A stretch of 6,341 bases of DNA from an uncultured Bacteroidota bacterium (GTDB lineage Bacteria > Bacteroidota > Bacteroidia > Bacteroidales > SZUA-534): the NCBI GenBank assembly GCA_937900725.1, contig CALCFP010000102.1, forward strand, positions 1 to 6,341, given 5' to 3'. Both the position numbers and the translations under genes were made by a program. Of the stretch, positions 1 through 6,119 are shown piece after piece. The stretch's first letter is position 1; the number at the start of each line of letters is the position of its first letter. The notes under the pieces were generated by a model that ran no database searches, was not told the origin of the DNA, and saw nothing but the letters and a program-made list of their open reading frames with translations.

Positions 1-1
1 C

Positions 2-715
2 TGCCGTATTCCAAAGGAGATTTATTTTGATGAGCAACATCCCGAAATAAACACTTTCCGCTTCGAGATTCAGATGCGCACCGCACTGCAACACGTCTGG
101 GCTACAATGCACCACGACACTGGATACAAATCGGGAATTGAAGTACCCAAAGAACATTTGCGGAATATGAACCGCATTGCAGGAATGCTTGAACTGGCCG
201 ACGAGCAATTCAGCAAGATAAGAATGGAAATAACCGAATACCGCCGAAATGTTCAGTCGCTTGTCGCCGACGGCAATTTCGACGTTGTGCCTCTCGACGG
301 CGACACGTTCCGCAGTTATCTGGCTATGAAGCCTCTGAAAAAACTTATTGAAAAAATTGCCACCATTAACCAAGCAGAAATTTATGAAGACAACCTTATG
401 AGTTACATCGACATCTTGAAAAAATTCAGGTTCAAGACTCTGGGCGACATCGAAAAACTCATCAAGGAATACAGCGAAGACGCTTACCAACTGGCTCTGC
501 ACCAACTGGCAGGAACCGATATCGACATTATCGCCCTATCGTTGGCACTGCAAAACCTTTGCACGGCATACATTCTTAAGCAAGGCGCAAGCATCGCCGA
601 CCTTGAATTCTTCTACAACTCATTCGGAACAAACTCCGAATACAATCATCAGCGCGCACTGAAGACTATGGAACTGGCCAAGAAAATCAACATTATAAAA
701 ACCTACAATGAGTAA
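2..715 (+). CDS. RelA/SpoT-type (p)ppGpp synthetase (GTP pyrophosphokinase family), 5' end missing
   Basis: The open frame runs in from the left edge, so the 237 visible residues are the C-terminal part. The ATG at 74 lies inside the catalytic domain and is not the start. The visible domain end has FEIQMRT (codons 62-82) followed by LQHVWATMHHDTGYKSG, the signature closing the RelA_SpoT synthetase fold. The Glu of EIQ (65-67) matches the catalytic glutamate that, in this family, helps transfer pyrophosphate from ATP to GTP/GDP. The G-loop and the Mg-binding Asp would lie upstream of the window. About 200 further residues look mostly helical, with no TGS or ACT domain and no HD domain, so this is not a full-length Rel. 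It overlaps the downstream hydrolase gene by 8 bases, implying one transcript. A tRNA-targeting toxSAS role or a cytosolic housekeeping synthetase are both possible. Family call is firm; substrate is inferred. Confidence 0.88.
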   Translation, partial: CRIPKEIYFDEQHPEINTFRFEIQMRTALQHVWATMHHDTGYKSGIEVPKEHLRNMNRIAGMLELADEQFSKIRMEITEYRRNVQSLVADGNFDVVPLDGDTFRSYLAMKPLKKLIEKIATINQAEIYEDNLMSYIDILKKFRFKTLGDIEKLIKEYSEDAYQLALHQLAGTDIDIIALSLALQNLCTAYILKQGASIADLEFFYNSFGTNSEYNHQRALKTMELAKKINIIKTYNE

Positions 716-1289
716 CAAATACATTGACACAACACTGCTTGACAAAGCAATAATATTTGCCGTAAAGGCTCACGCCAACACCGAACGCCGAGGCAAAGGA
801 TTCCCGTACATTGTACATCCTATGGAAGCCGTTGAAATTGTGGCAACCATTTCAAACGATCAGGAATTGCTAGCCGCAGCGGCTCTTCACGACACGGTGG
901 AAGACACCGACGTCACTGTCGATCAGATACGTGCTGAATTTGGCGACCGCATAGCCAATCTGGTTGATGCCGAAAGCGACAAGTTTGAAACTGGCATCAG
1001 CGAAACAGACTCCTGGCGGACACGCAAGCAACAGGCCATTGACCGACTAGCCTCGGCTAGCCACGATGCCAAGATTGTAGCACTGGGCGACAAACTGTCG
1101 AATATGCGCGCCATTGCACGCGATTACGAGCAAATTGGCGACAAACTATGGAATCTTTTCCACGCGCCAAACGGAAAATCTGACCACGAATGGCACTACC
1201 GCGGACTGGCATCTTCACTGTCAGAACTCGCTGACACGTTTGCCTACAAGGAATTTACAGACCTTATTGAAAGAACATTTGGCAAATAG
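708..1289 (+). CDS. HD-domain (p)ppGpp hydrolase, MESH1 / small alarmone hydrolase type
   Basis: This 193-residue protein is a single HD hydrolase domain, close in length to known small alarmone hydrolases. Visible metal-site and substrate motifs follow the SpoT/MESH1 order: AHANTERRGKGFPYIVHP (residues 21-38, with H22 and H37), ALHDTVEDT (59-67, with H61-D62 and E65-D66), and LGDKLSNMR (126-134, with D128 and N132). In this family a Mn-dependent site removes the 3'-pyrophosphate of (p)ppGpp; human MESH1 also acts on NADPH. The ATG at 708 lies within the last codons of the synthetase gene (overlap ATGAGTAA), so translation is probably coupled; no Shine-Dalgarno is seen and the preceding stretch is A-rich. 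All key residues are present, so it should be active. Context suggests it balances or neutralises the upstream synthetase. Another nucleotide pyrophosphate substrate cannot be excluded. Confidence 0.88.
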   Translation: MSNKYIDTTLLDKAIIFAVKAHANTERRGKGFPYIVHPMEAVEIVATISNDQELLAAAALHDTVEDTDVTVDQIRAEFGDRIANLVDAESDKFETGISETDSWRTRKQQAIDRLASASHDAKIVALGDKLSNMRAIARDYEQIGDKLWNLFHAPNGKSDHEWHYRGLASSLSELADTFAYKEFTDLIERTFGK

Positions 1290-1311
1290 CAATATTCTGA
1301 GCAATTAAAAA

Positions 1312-1359
1312 GCAAAAAAAACAGGGAAATGACAAACATTGCCATCTCCCTGTTTTTGC
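1312..1359. terminator. Bidirectional intrinsic terminator between convergent genes
   Basis: AAAAACAGGGA (1317-1327) pairs perfectly with TCCCTGTTTTT (1347-1357). After one A/C mismatch, ATG (1329-1331) pairs with CAT (1343-1345), leaving an 11-base loop. The outer GC at 1312-1313 and GC at 1358-1359 bracket the A/T tracts. Read on plus, the stem ends in five T; read on minus it ends in eight T. It lies 22-28 bases past both the hydrolase stop (1289) and the rubrerythrin stop (1379), so it can end both convergent transcripts. Confidence 0.85.
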
Positions 1360-1378
1360 ATATTGGCTATCTGAATTA

Positions 1379-1918
1379 TCAGTAGTTTTCCTTGTGAACC
1401 TCAAAGTAAGCCTGCGGATGAGCGCAAACAGGGCATACTTCTGGCGCTTTGGTGCCTATTACCACGTGACCGCAATTGCGGCATTCCCACACCTTCACTT
1501 CCGACTTCTCGAATACAGAGGCTGTTTCAATGTTTTTGAGAAGAGCACGATAACGCTCTTCGTGACGTTTTTCAATAGCTGCCACGCCACGGAATTTTGC
1601 GGCAAGTTCTGGAAAGCCTTCCTCCTCCGCAGTCTTTGCAAAACCTTCGTACATATCAGTCCATTCGTAGTTTTCGCCGTCGGCGGCTGCTGCCAGGTTT
1701 TGCGCAGTGTCGCCAATTCCGTTCAACTCCTTGAACCATAGTTTGGCGTGTTCTTTCTCGTTATCGGCTGTTTCGGTGAAAAGCGCGGCAATCTGTTCAA
1801 ATCCGTCTTTTTTGGCTCTTGACGCGAAATAAGTGTACTTATTACGAGCCTGCGATTCGCCTGCAAAAGCGGCTTCCAAATTCTTTTCTGTCTGTGTTCC
1901 TGAATACTTTGTTTTCAT
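1379..1918 (-). CDS. rbr: Rubrerythrin, non-heme diiron peroxide reductase
   Basis: The protein is 179 residues, full length for a classical rubrerythrin. Residues 1-135 form the ferritin-like four-helix domain, with diiron ligand motifs AGESQARNKY (E21), DNEKEHA (E54, H57), YEGFAKTAEEEGF (E91 and E98 region) and AIEKRHEERY (E116, H119). Residues 144-179 are the rubredoxin-like domain with two CxxC-type pairs, CRNCGH (C146, C149) and CPVCAHPQ (C162, C165), binding one iron. In anaerobes it reduces hydrogen peroxide to water in the cytoplasm using electrons from NADH via rubredoxin or other carriers. The start has an A-rich leader (AAAAAACAAAACAAT before ATG) and no Shine-Dalgarno, usual for Bacteroidota. 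It sits 73 bases after the kinase gene, within which I could not place a convincing promoter. Its transcript should end at the hairpin at 1312-1359. No missing residues are apparent. Confidence 0.97.
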   Translation of the reverse strand: MKTKYSGTQTEKNLEAAFAGESQARNKYTYFASRAKKDGFEQIAALFTETADNEKEHAKLWFKELNGIGDTAQNLAAAADGENYEWTDMYEGFAKTAEEEGFPELAAKFRGVAAIEKRHEERYRALLKNIETASVFEKSEVKVWECRNCGHVVIGTKAPEVCPVCAHPQAYFEVHKENY

Positions 1919-1991
1919 ATTGTTTTGTTTTTTAATAGATTACTAAAGGCAATTTCGATAAATGTTACTGATTCAAAAAGAATAGTCTTTT

Positions 1992-2849
1992 TCATTTTTC
2001 GGCAAGTATCGATGTTCTGAACAGATTTTCGAAAATTGGCAACATCACACCTCCCAGATTACGTTCGATAAGCAACGACTTGACCGCGGCAAACGGCTTG
2101 ATAAGACTGTCCACCTCTTCAAGAGTCTTGTCTTTTCCGAAATATTCAGGCACAAACGCTTCCCAAAACTTCACAGCGACATCCTTATGGAAATGGAAAT
2201 TTTCAAAAATGAAATCATCCACGTTGACAACACATACTATATAAAGCATTGCCACGTCGAACAATGGATAGCCAGTTGCAAATTCGCCTAAATCAATGAA
2301 ATAGTTTTTGGTTCCGTCGGTAACCACATTGCCAAAGTGCATATCGCCGTGAAGACAGGTATCGGCATCTGGCACCGACTTTATGAATGCCTCAATCTTT
2401 GATTTTTCGTTGGCATCAAAAACAGTGTCTTCGGCAAGCATGCCCAGATAATGTTGCTTATTGTCGGGGAACAAGCCTGGCTTGCAATGTTTTGAATGCA
2501 AGTCCTTGCACATTTGGGCAAACTGTTTCGCATATTTGCCCACCTGCTCAGGATTGTTGGCAACGGCTCTTGCAAACGACACTTTATTTGGGATTCGCCA
2601 AAAACGTATTCCCAACTGCTTGCCATCGCTCACCAACTCGCCTGGTTTTGGCGACGGCACTCCAATCTCCCAAACCTTGCGAGCCACTTCAACCTCCTCG
2701 CGAATGGCATCTACTGGATATACATCGCTGAAAAGTTTCAGCATTTCTTCCGGATTACTTTTGCTATTGTAACTCTTGCTATTAGCACCTTCGCCGGCAT
2801 ATTCGTAGTCGGCCAGGTCAAATGTTGACAGTTTTTCTTCCATAACCAT
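1992..2849 (-). CDS. Aminoglycoside-phosphotransferase-fold kinase, TIGR02172-like, substrate unknown
   Basis: This 285-residue protein has the protein-kinase-like fold of the APH / choline kinase superfamily. The N-lobe shows GEGANSKSY (19-27, nucleotide loop) and MLKLF (36-40, with K38 as the probable ATP-phosphate lysine), then IREEVEVAR (49-57). The C-lobe has the catalytic loop CLHGDMHFGNVV (165-176, with D169 as base and N174) and the metal-binding FIDLGE (184-189, D186). The wording resembles the TIGR02172 paralogous family first defined in Fibrobacter; no substrate is established that I know of, so an antibiotic-resistance role should not be assumed. A small metabolite or sugar alcohol is equally possible. 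The start could be the ATG at 2849 or the third codon, also ATG; the first is chosen only for length. It follows the TetR gene by 95 bases on the same strand, and a possible terminator between them suggests separate transcription. Confidence 0.85.
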   Translation of the reverse strand: MVMEEKLSTFDLADYEYAGEGANSKSYNSKSNPEEMLKLFSDVYPVDAIREEVEVARKVWEIGVPSPKPGELVSDGKQLGIRFWRIPNKVSFARAVANNPEQVGKYAKQFAQMCKDLHSKHCKPGLFPDNKQHYLGMLAEDTVFDANEKSKIEAFIKSVPDADTCLHGDMHFGNVVTDGTKNYFIDLGEFATGYPLFDVAMLYIVCVVNVDDFIFENFHFHKDVAVKFWEAFVPEYFGKDKTLEEVDSLIKPFAAVKSLLIERNLGGVMLPIFENLFRTSILAEK

Positions 2850-2861
2850 AAAAATTTATGG
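2846..2861. repeat. Perfect 7-bp inverted repeat over the kinase start codon
   Basis: CCATAAA (2846-2852) and TTTATGG (2855-2861) are exact reverse complements separated by AA. On the minus strand the right-hand ATGG contains the kinase start codon. It could be an operator half-site pair or a small mRNA hairpin hiding the start, or chance in A/T-rich sequence. Confidence 0.4.
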
Positions 2862-2882
2862 TAAGATAAACATTTTGGCAAT

Positions 2883-2915
2883 AAAAATCAAGCCCAAACA
2901 AATATCGTTGCTTGG
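2883..2915 (-). terminator. Possible intrinsic terminator after the TetR gene
   Basis: On the minus strand CCAAGCAA (2915-2908) can pair with TTGTTTGG (2901-2894), eight pairs including one G-U, around a six-base loop. A run of five T (2887-2883) follows after six bases. It begins 30 bases past the TetR stop codon. The gap before the T run makes it weaker than a textbook terminator. Confidence 0.35.
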
Positions 2916-2944
2916 TTTGCGCCACCGCCAGAGTTGGAGAAACG

Positions 2945-3574
2945 TCAAGAATGTTTTCTCATTCCGTTGATGGCAAGTGTTATTATCTCCTGCTTGCGCT
3001 GTTCAAGGAATGCGGATTTTTCCGACTTCGTGCTACCAGACAAATCGCTGTAAATAGGGAAAGCAATGAAATTGAACACTGTAAGCGACACAATGTCAAG
3101 CACGAAATCGACCGTGCTGATTTGCCTTATCGTGCCTTTCTTGACTTCGGCCTGCACCACACTGTCAATCATTTCATAGACATTGGTGCGTGTACTGTTC
3201 GACATAAAATACTCATACACAAACATCAGGCGTTTTTTATTGCAAAGCAGTTCGTTTATCACGAAAAAAGCCAGCCTAGACTCTTTTGCAAGGAAATCGA
3301 AATAAGCACTCATTGTGTGCCGCATCTTATCAAAGAAGTCTTCGTCGGTATTAAGCAACGGCTGAAGCAATGTCAGGAAAATGGACTCTATCTTGTTTTG
3401 GAACACCCGCAAAAAGAGATTCTCCTTTGTACGGAAATAATAATGCACCAATGCCTGATTGCAACCAACTTCCTTTGCAATGTCGGTGGTTGAGGTTCCT
3501 GCGAATCCTTTCTCCAAAAAAAGATTTTCAGCGGTCTGCAAAATCTGGTTTTCAAAATTTTGTTCTTTATTCAT
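2945..3574 (-). CDS. TetR/AcrR-family transcriptional regulator
   Basis: The protein is 209 residues, a normal length for the family. Residues 8-55 form the N-terminal three-helix DNA-binding domain: ILQTAENLFLEKGFAGTSTTDIA begins at residue 11, the helix-turn-helix core runs TDIAKEVGCNQALVHYYF (30-47), and FRTKENLF (47-54) closes it, all classical TetR wording. Residues 60-209 are a variable helical ligand-binding and dimerisation domain with no recognisable ligand signature. Its start lies 26 bases after the stop of the 837-residue iron-sulfur protein, so it is probably the last gene of that operon. TetR proteins often repress their own operon, which makes control of the activase genes a reasonable inference, but the operator would be beyond the right edge. 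The kinase gene 95 bases downstream is an alternative target. The inducer is unknown. Confidence 0.94.
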   Translation of the reverse strand: MNKEQNFENQILQTAENLFLEKGFAGTSTTDIAKEVGCNQALVHYYFRTKENLFLRVFQNKIESIFLTLLQPLLNTDEDFFDKMRHTMSAYFDFLAKESRLAFFVINELLCNKKRLMFVYEYFMSNSTRTNVYEMIDSVVQAEVKKGTIRQISTVDFVLDIVSLTVFNFIAFPIYSDLSGSTKSEKSAFLEQRKQEIITLAINGMRKHS

Positions 3575-3600
3575 TGCAGTGCAAGGTTATTGGTTACAAA

Positions 3601-6114
3601 TCAGTTTTGTTTTTCATCAGTTCCAGCCAATTGTTCCTTGCAGTTTTCAACCATAAAATGCAGACGGTTGAACACGTTTGCCTCTGATGTACTGCTATCG
3701 AAATCAAGGAACAACAGGCTCATCTGCGGATAGACCTGCTTGATTCTCTTCTCTATGCCCTTTGAAATGATGTGGTTGGCTATGCATCCAAACGGTTGCA
3801 GACTTACAACATTCTGCACACCCTGTTCAGCCAAGTGGCAAATTTCGCCAGGTAGCATCCATCCCTCGCCAAAATCGGCAGCCGAGTTTATTACCTGCTC
3901 CGACAACTTGCCTATCTCGAAAATGCTCGCAAACGGACGGTAAAACGGATACGGCTTGCAGATTGCATCGTACTTGCGCATACATTTCAGAAGCAATTTG
4001 TGGATTCCGTCGTTTATGAACAATGGCGTCGATTCTGGCTTGATATGATGTTTTCGGTTATAGTGACTGTTGACAAACGACGTGGAGAAGAATGTCACCA
4101 AGGCGGGCGGCACAACTTCGACACCGTGTTCCAAAAGCCAAGGCACGACATACTTGTTGCTGAAACCGTTGTACTTGACGTAAATCTCGCCTACAAGGCC
4201 TATCACAGGCACTTTCCTGTCTTTCTCGACAGCATCCGTGAAATCGGCCACAGCCTGACCCAACAATTTCATCAAGCCCTTGTGGTCATTGGCCTCCACA
4301 TACGGGAAGGCAGCCTTAATGTAGTTGTTCCGAAGCCTGAATGCCAAGCCCTTCTCCTTTTCACGCACTGCCGATGAATAGTAAAGTTTTGCTATGCAAT
4401 CGGCATACAGGATTGAATGTGTAAGTATTTTGATGAGTTTCATCCACTTGATTTCAAATCCAGGCTGATTGTTCGACACGCCCGAACCTGTTGCAAGCGA
4501 AAGTACTGGCACATTGGCAAAGCCACCTGCCACCATTGCATTCTTGATAAGCGAATAATAGTTGCTGGCGCGACATTGTCCACCAGTTTGGGTGATGATA
4601 ACTGCCGTATTGTCAAGGTCATACTTTCCGCTTCTCAAAGCATTGATGACACTTCCCACAACTATTGTCGCAGGATAGCATATATCGTTGTTGGCAAAAC
4701 GCAAGCCTGTTTCAGCGGCCTCCTGGTTTCCTGTCGGCAAAACAACCAGTTTATAGCCCAGCAACTTGAAAAGTGAAGGCAGGAATTCCGAATAGCCTTC
4801 GGCAAAATATGGCGCTATAATGGTACGCTGACGGTCTTCCTTTTCAAAAATCTTTGTTGTTGTAAACTTATGGTCCACCGCCGTCGACTGTTCTATGTCG
4901 CCCTTGCACGACTCCACCAACGAACGGATACGAAGCCTCAACGAGCCTATATTGTTGACATCATCTATTTTAAGTATAGTCAGATTCTTGTCGAAACGGC
5001 GCAAGATGGCATTCACCTCGTCAAGGATAAACGCATCTGGACCACATCCGAACGATGTCAATTCAACAAAATGAAGATTCTTTTTGGTGTATTTGCCGAC
5101 AAAATAAGCGGCCTTGAAGATACGGTTAGGATAAGCCCATTGACTTACCGCATTCACTTCCTCGAACACTGACGAGCCAAGTTTGGTAGCCACGTGCTCA
5201 GTAATGACATCGATACCCATATAGGCGATAGCCTGCGATATCTTATGCTCAATCATTGGGTCGGTATGATAAGGACGGGCCGCAAGCAGCACAACCATTC
5301 GGTTCTCCTTTGAAGCCTGCTCAAGAACCTCGTTGGCTCTATCGGTAAGCCTCTGAATGTATGCAGTTTGCACATTCTTTGCCATTTCTATTGCCTTTAC
5401 GGCCACGTGCTTCTTCACGCCGAGGGTTTTCAGATACGCCCAGCACGATTTCTCAAGCAATTCATCGTTGTTGAAAGTAATGACAGGCGCATCGAACGGT
5501 ATGCCACGCTTATGCGCAGGGTCCATCGAACTCTTGATGACATCAGAATAGGCTGACACAATCGGGCAGTTGAAACTGTTCTTCGACTTCTCGTCCTCCT
5601 TACGCTCAAACACGACAAAGGGATAGAAAATGCGGTCAACTTTCAAATCGATAAGATTATTGATATGGCCGTGCATCAACTTTGCAGGAAAGCAGATATT
5701 GTCGGCCATAATTGATCGCAGGCCTGACTCATACAATTTGTTGTTTGAATTGTTCGAAAGCACCACCTCAAGCCCGCAGGCCGAAAACAATGTGTACCAG
5801 AACGGATAGTTCTCATACATTCCGAGCGCGCGCGGCAGGCCTATCTTGACAGACAAGGTCGGTCCCAAAGGTTCCACCTTTGGCTGACGAAAGAGCAGTT
5901 TGTAACGTTCAACAAACATATTGACGCCCTTTCGTTCAGTTTGCGAATGGTTGGAATACACCTTCTCGCAATTGTTGCCAGAAGCGAACGTGTTGCCGTT
6001 CTGGAAATGGAACAACTTGACAGTGCAATGGTTATCGCATCCCGAACAAGTCTGGAATTCAGACTCGTAGGCATTTGCATTGATAAGTTCCGAAAGAGAT
6101 TTATCTATCGACAT
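3601..6114 (-). CDS. HgdB-like (DUF2229 / 2-hydroxyacyl-CoA dehydratase-related) iron-sulfur protein with duplicated module
   Basis: The protein has 837 residues. Order: a Cys cluster CSGCDNHC (C23, C26, C30, then C49); module 1 (about 88-405), with IGLPRALGMYENYPFW (91-106), DNICFPAKLMHGH (138-150), LAARPYHTDPMIEH (277-290) and FGCGPDAF (355-362); and module 2 (about 430-830), with DICYPA (477-482), GGQCRASNYYS (511-521) and QPFGCIANHI (773-782). This matches the portion that follows the ATPase domains in large fused acyl-CoA dehydratase activase proteins. HgdB-type proteins hold iron-sulfur clusters reduced at low potential by an ATPase partner; the substrate here is unknown. The ATG at 6114 is well supported: an in-frame TAA lies four codons upstream, and AGGA lies just before. 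The upstream ATPase gene ends 5 bases before it, and the TetR gene follows after 26. No true dehydratase subunit genes are visible nearby. Cytoplasmic; no signal peptide or membrane segment seen. Confidence 0.88.
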   Translation of the reverse strand: MSIDKSLSELINANAYESEFQTCSGCDNHCTVKLFHFQNGNTFASGNNCEKVYSNHSQTERKGVNMFVERYKLLFRQPKVEPLGPTLSVKIGLPRALGMYENYPFWYTLFSACGLEVVLSNNSNNKLYESGLRSIMADNICFPAKLMHGHINNLIDLKVDRIFYPFVVFERKEDEKSKNSFNCPIVSAYSDVIKSSMDPAHKRGIPFDAPVITFNNDELLEKSCWAYLKTLGVKKHVAVKAIEMAKNVQTAYIQRLTDRANEVLEQASKENRMVVLLAARPYHTDPMIEHKISQAIAYMGIDVITEHVATKLGSSVFEEVNAVSQWAYPNRIFKAAYFVGKYTKKNLHFVELTSFGCGPDAFILDEVNAILRRFDKNLTILKIDDVNNIGSLRLRIRSLVESCKGDIEQSTAVDHKFTTTKIFEKEDRQRTIIAPYFAEGYSEFLPSLFKLLGYKLVVLPTGNQEAAETGLRFANNDICYPATIVVGSVINALRSGKYDLDNTAVIITQTGGQCRASNYYSLIKNAMVAGGFANVPVLSLATGSGVSNNQPGFEIKWMKLIKILTHSILYADCIAKLYYSSAVREKEKGLAFRLRNNYIKAAFPYVEANDHKGLMKLLGQAVADFTDAVEKDRKVPVIGLVGEIYVKYNGFSNKYVVPWLLEHGVEVVPPALVTFFSTSFVNSHYNRKHHIKPESTPLFINDGIHKLLLKCMRKYDAICKPYPFYRPFASIFEIGKLSEQVINSAADFGEGWMLPGEICHLAEQGVQNVVSLQPFGCIANHIISKGIEKRIKQVYPQMSLLFLDFDSSTSEANVFNRLHFMVENCKEQLAGTDEKQN

Positions 6115-6119
6115 AATTC

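Noticed and set aside
74..76. ATG as start of the synthetase gene
   Set aside because: It lies within EIQMRT of the catalytic domain and the frame is open to base 2, so the real start is outside the window.
1975..1992. Inverted repeat AAAAAGA / TCTTTTT at the kinase stop codon, as a terminator
   Set aside because: The stem has only one G-C pair and overlaps the stop codon; too weak to call.
2387..2828. Several overlapping plus-strand open frames of 103-114 codons opposite the kinase gene
   Set aside because: They lie antisense to a gene with intact APH-fold motifs, have no recognisable domain and show odd composition rich in Cys, Pro and Ser typical of reverse-strand shadows.
2861..2892. 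Bacteroidota-type promoter for the kinase gene (CTTG, 20 bases, TATCTTAC on minus)
   Set aside because: It matches the TTTG / TAnnTTTG consensus only partly and would start transcription only a few bases before the start codon.
2912..3493. A 193-codon plus-strand open frame opposite the TetR gene
   Set aside because: The minus strand encodes a clear, full-length TetR protein; the plus frame has no family wording and no leader or partner gene.
4000..4377. A 125-codon plus-strand open frame opposite the HgdB-like gene
   Set aside because: Shadow of a strongly conserved minus-strand coding region.
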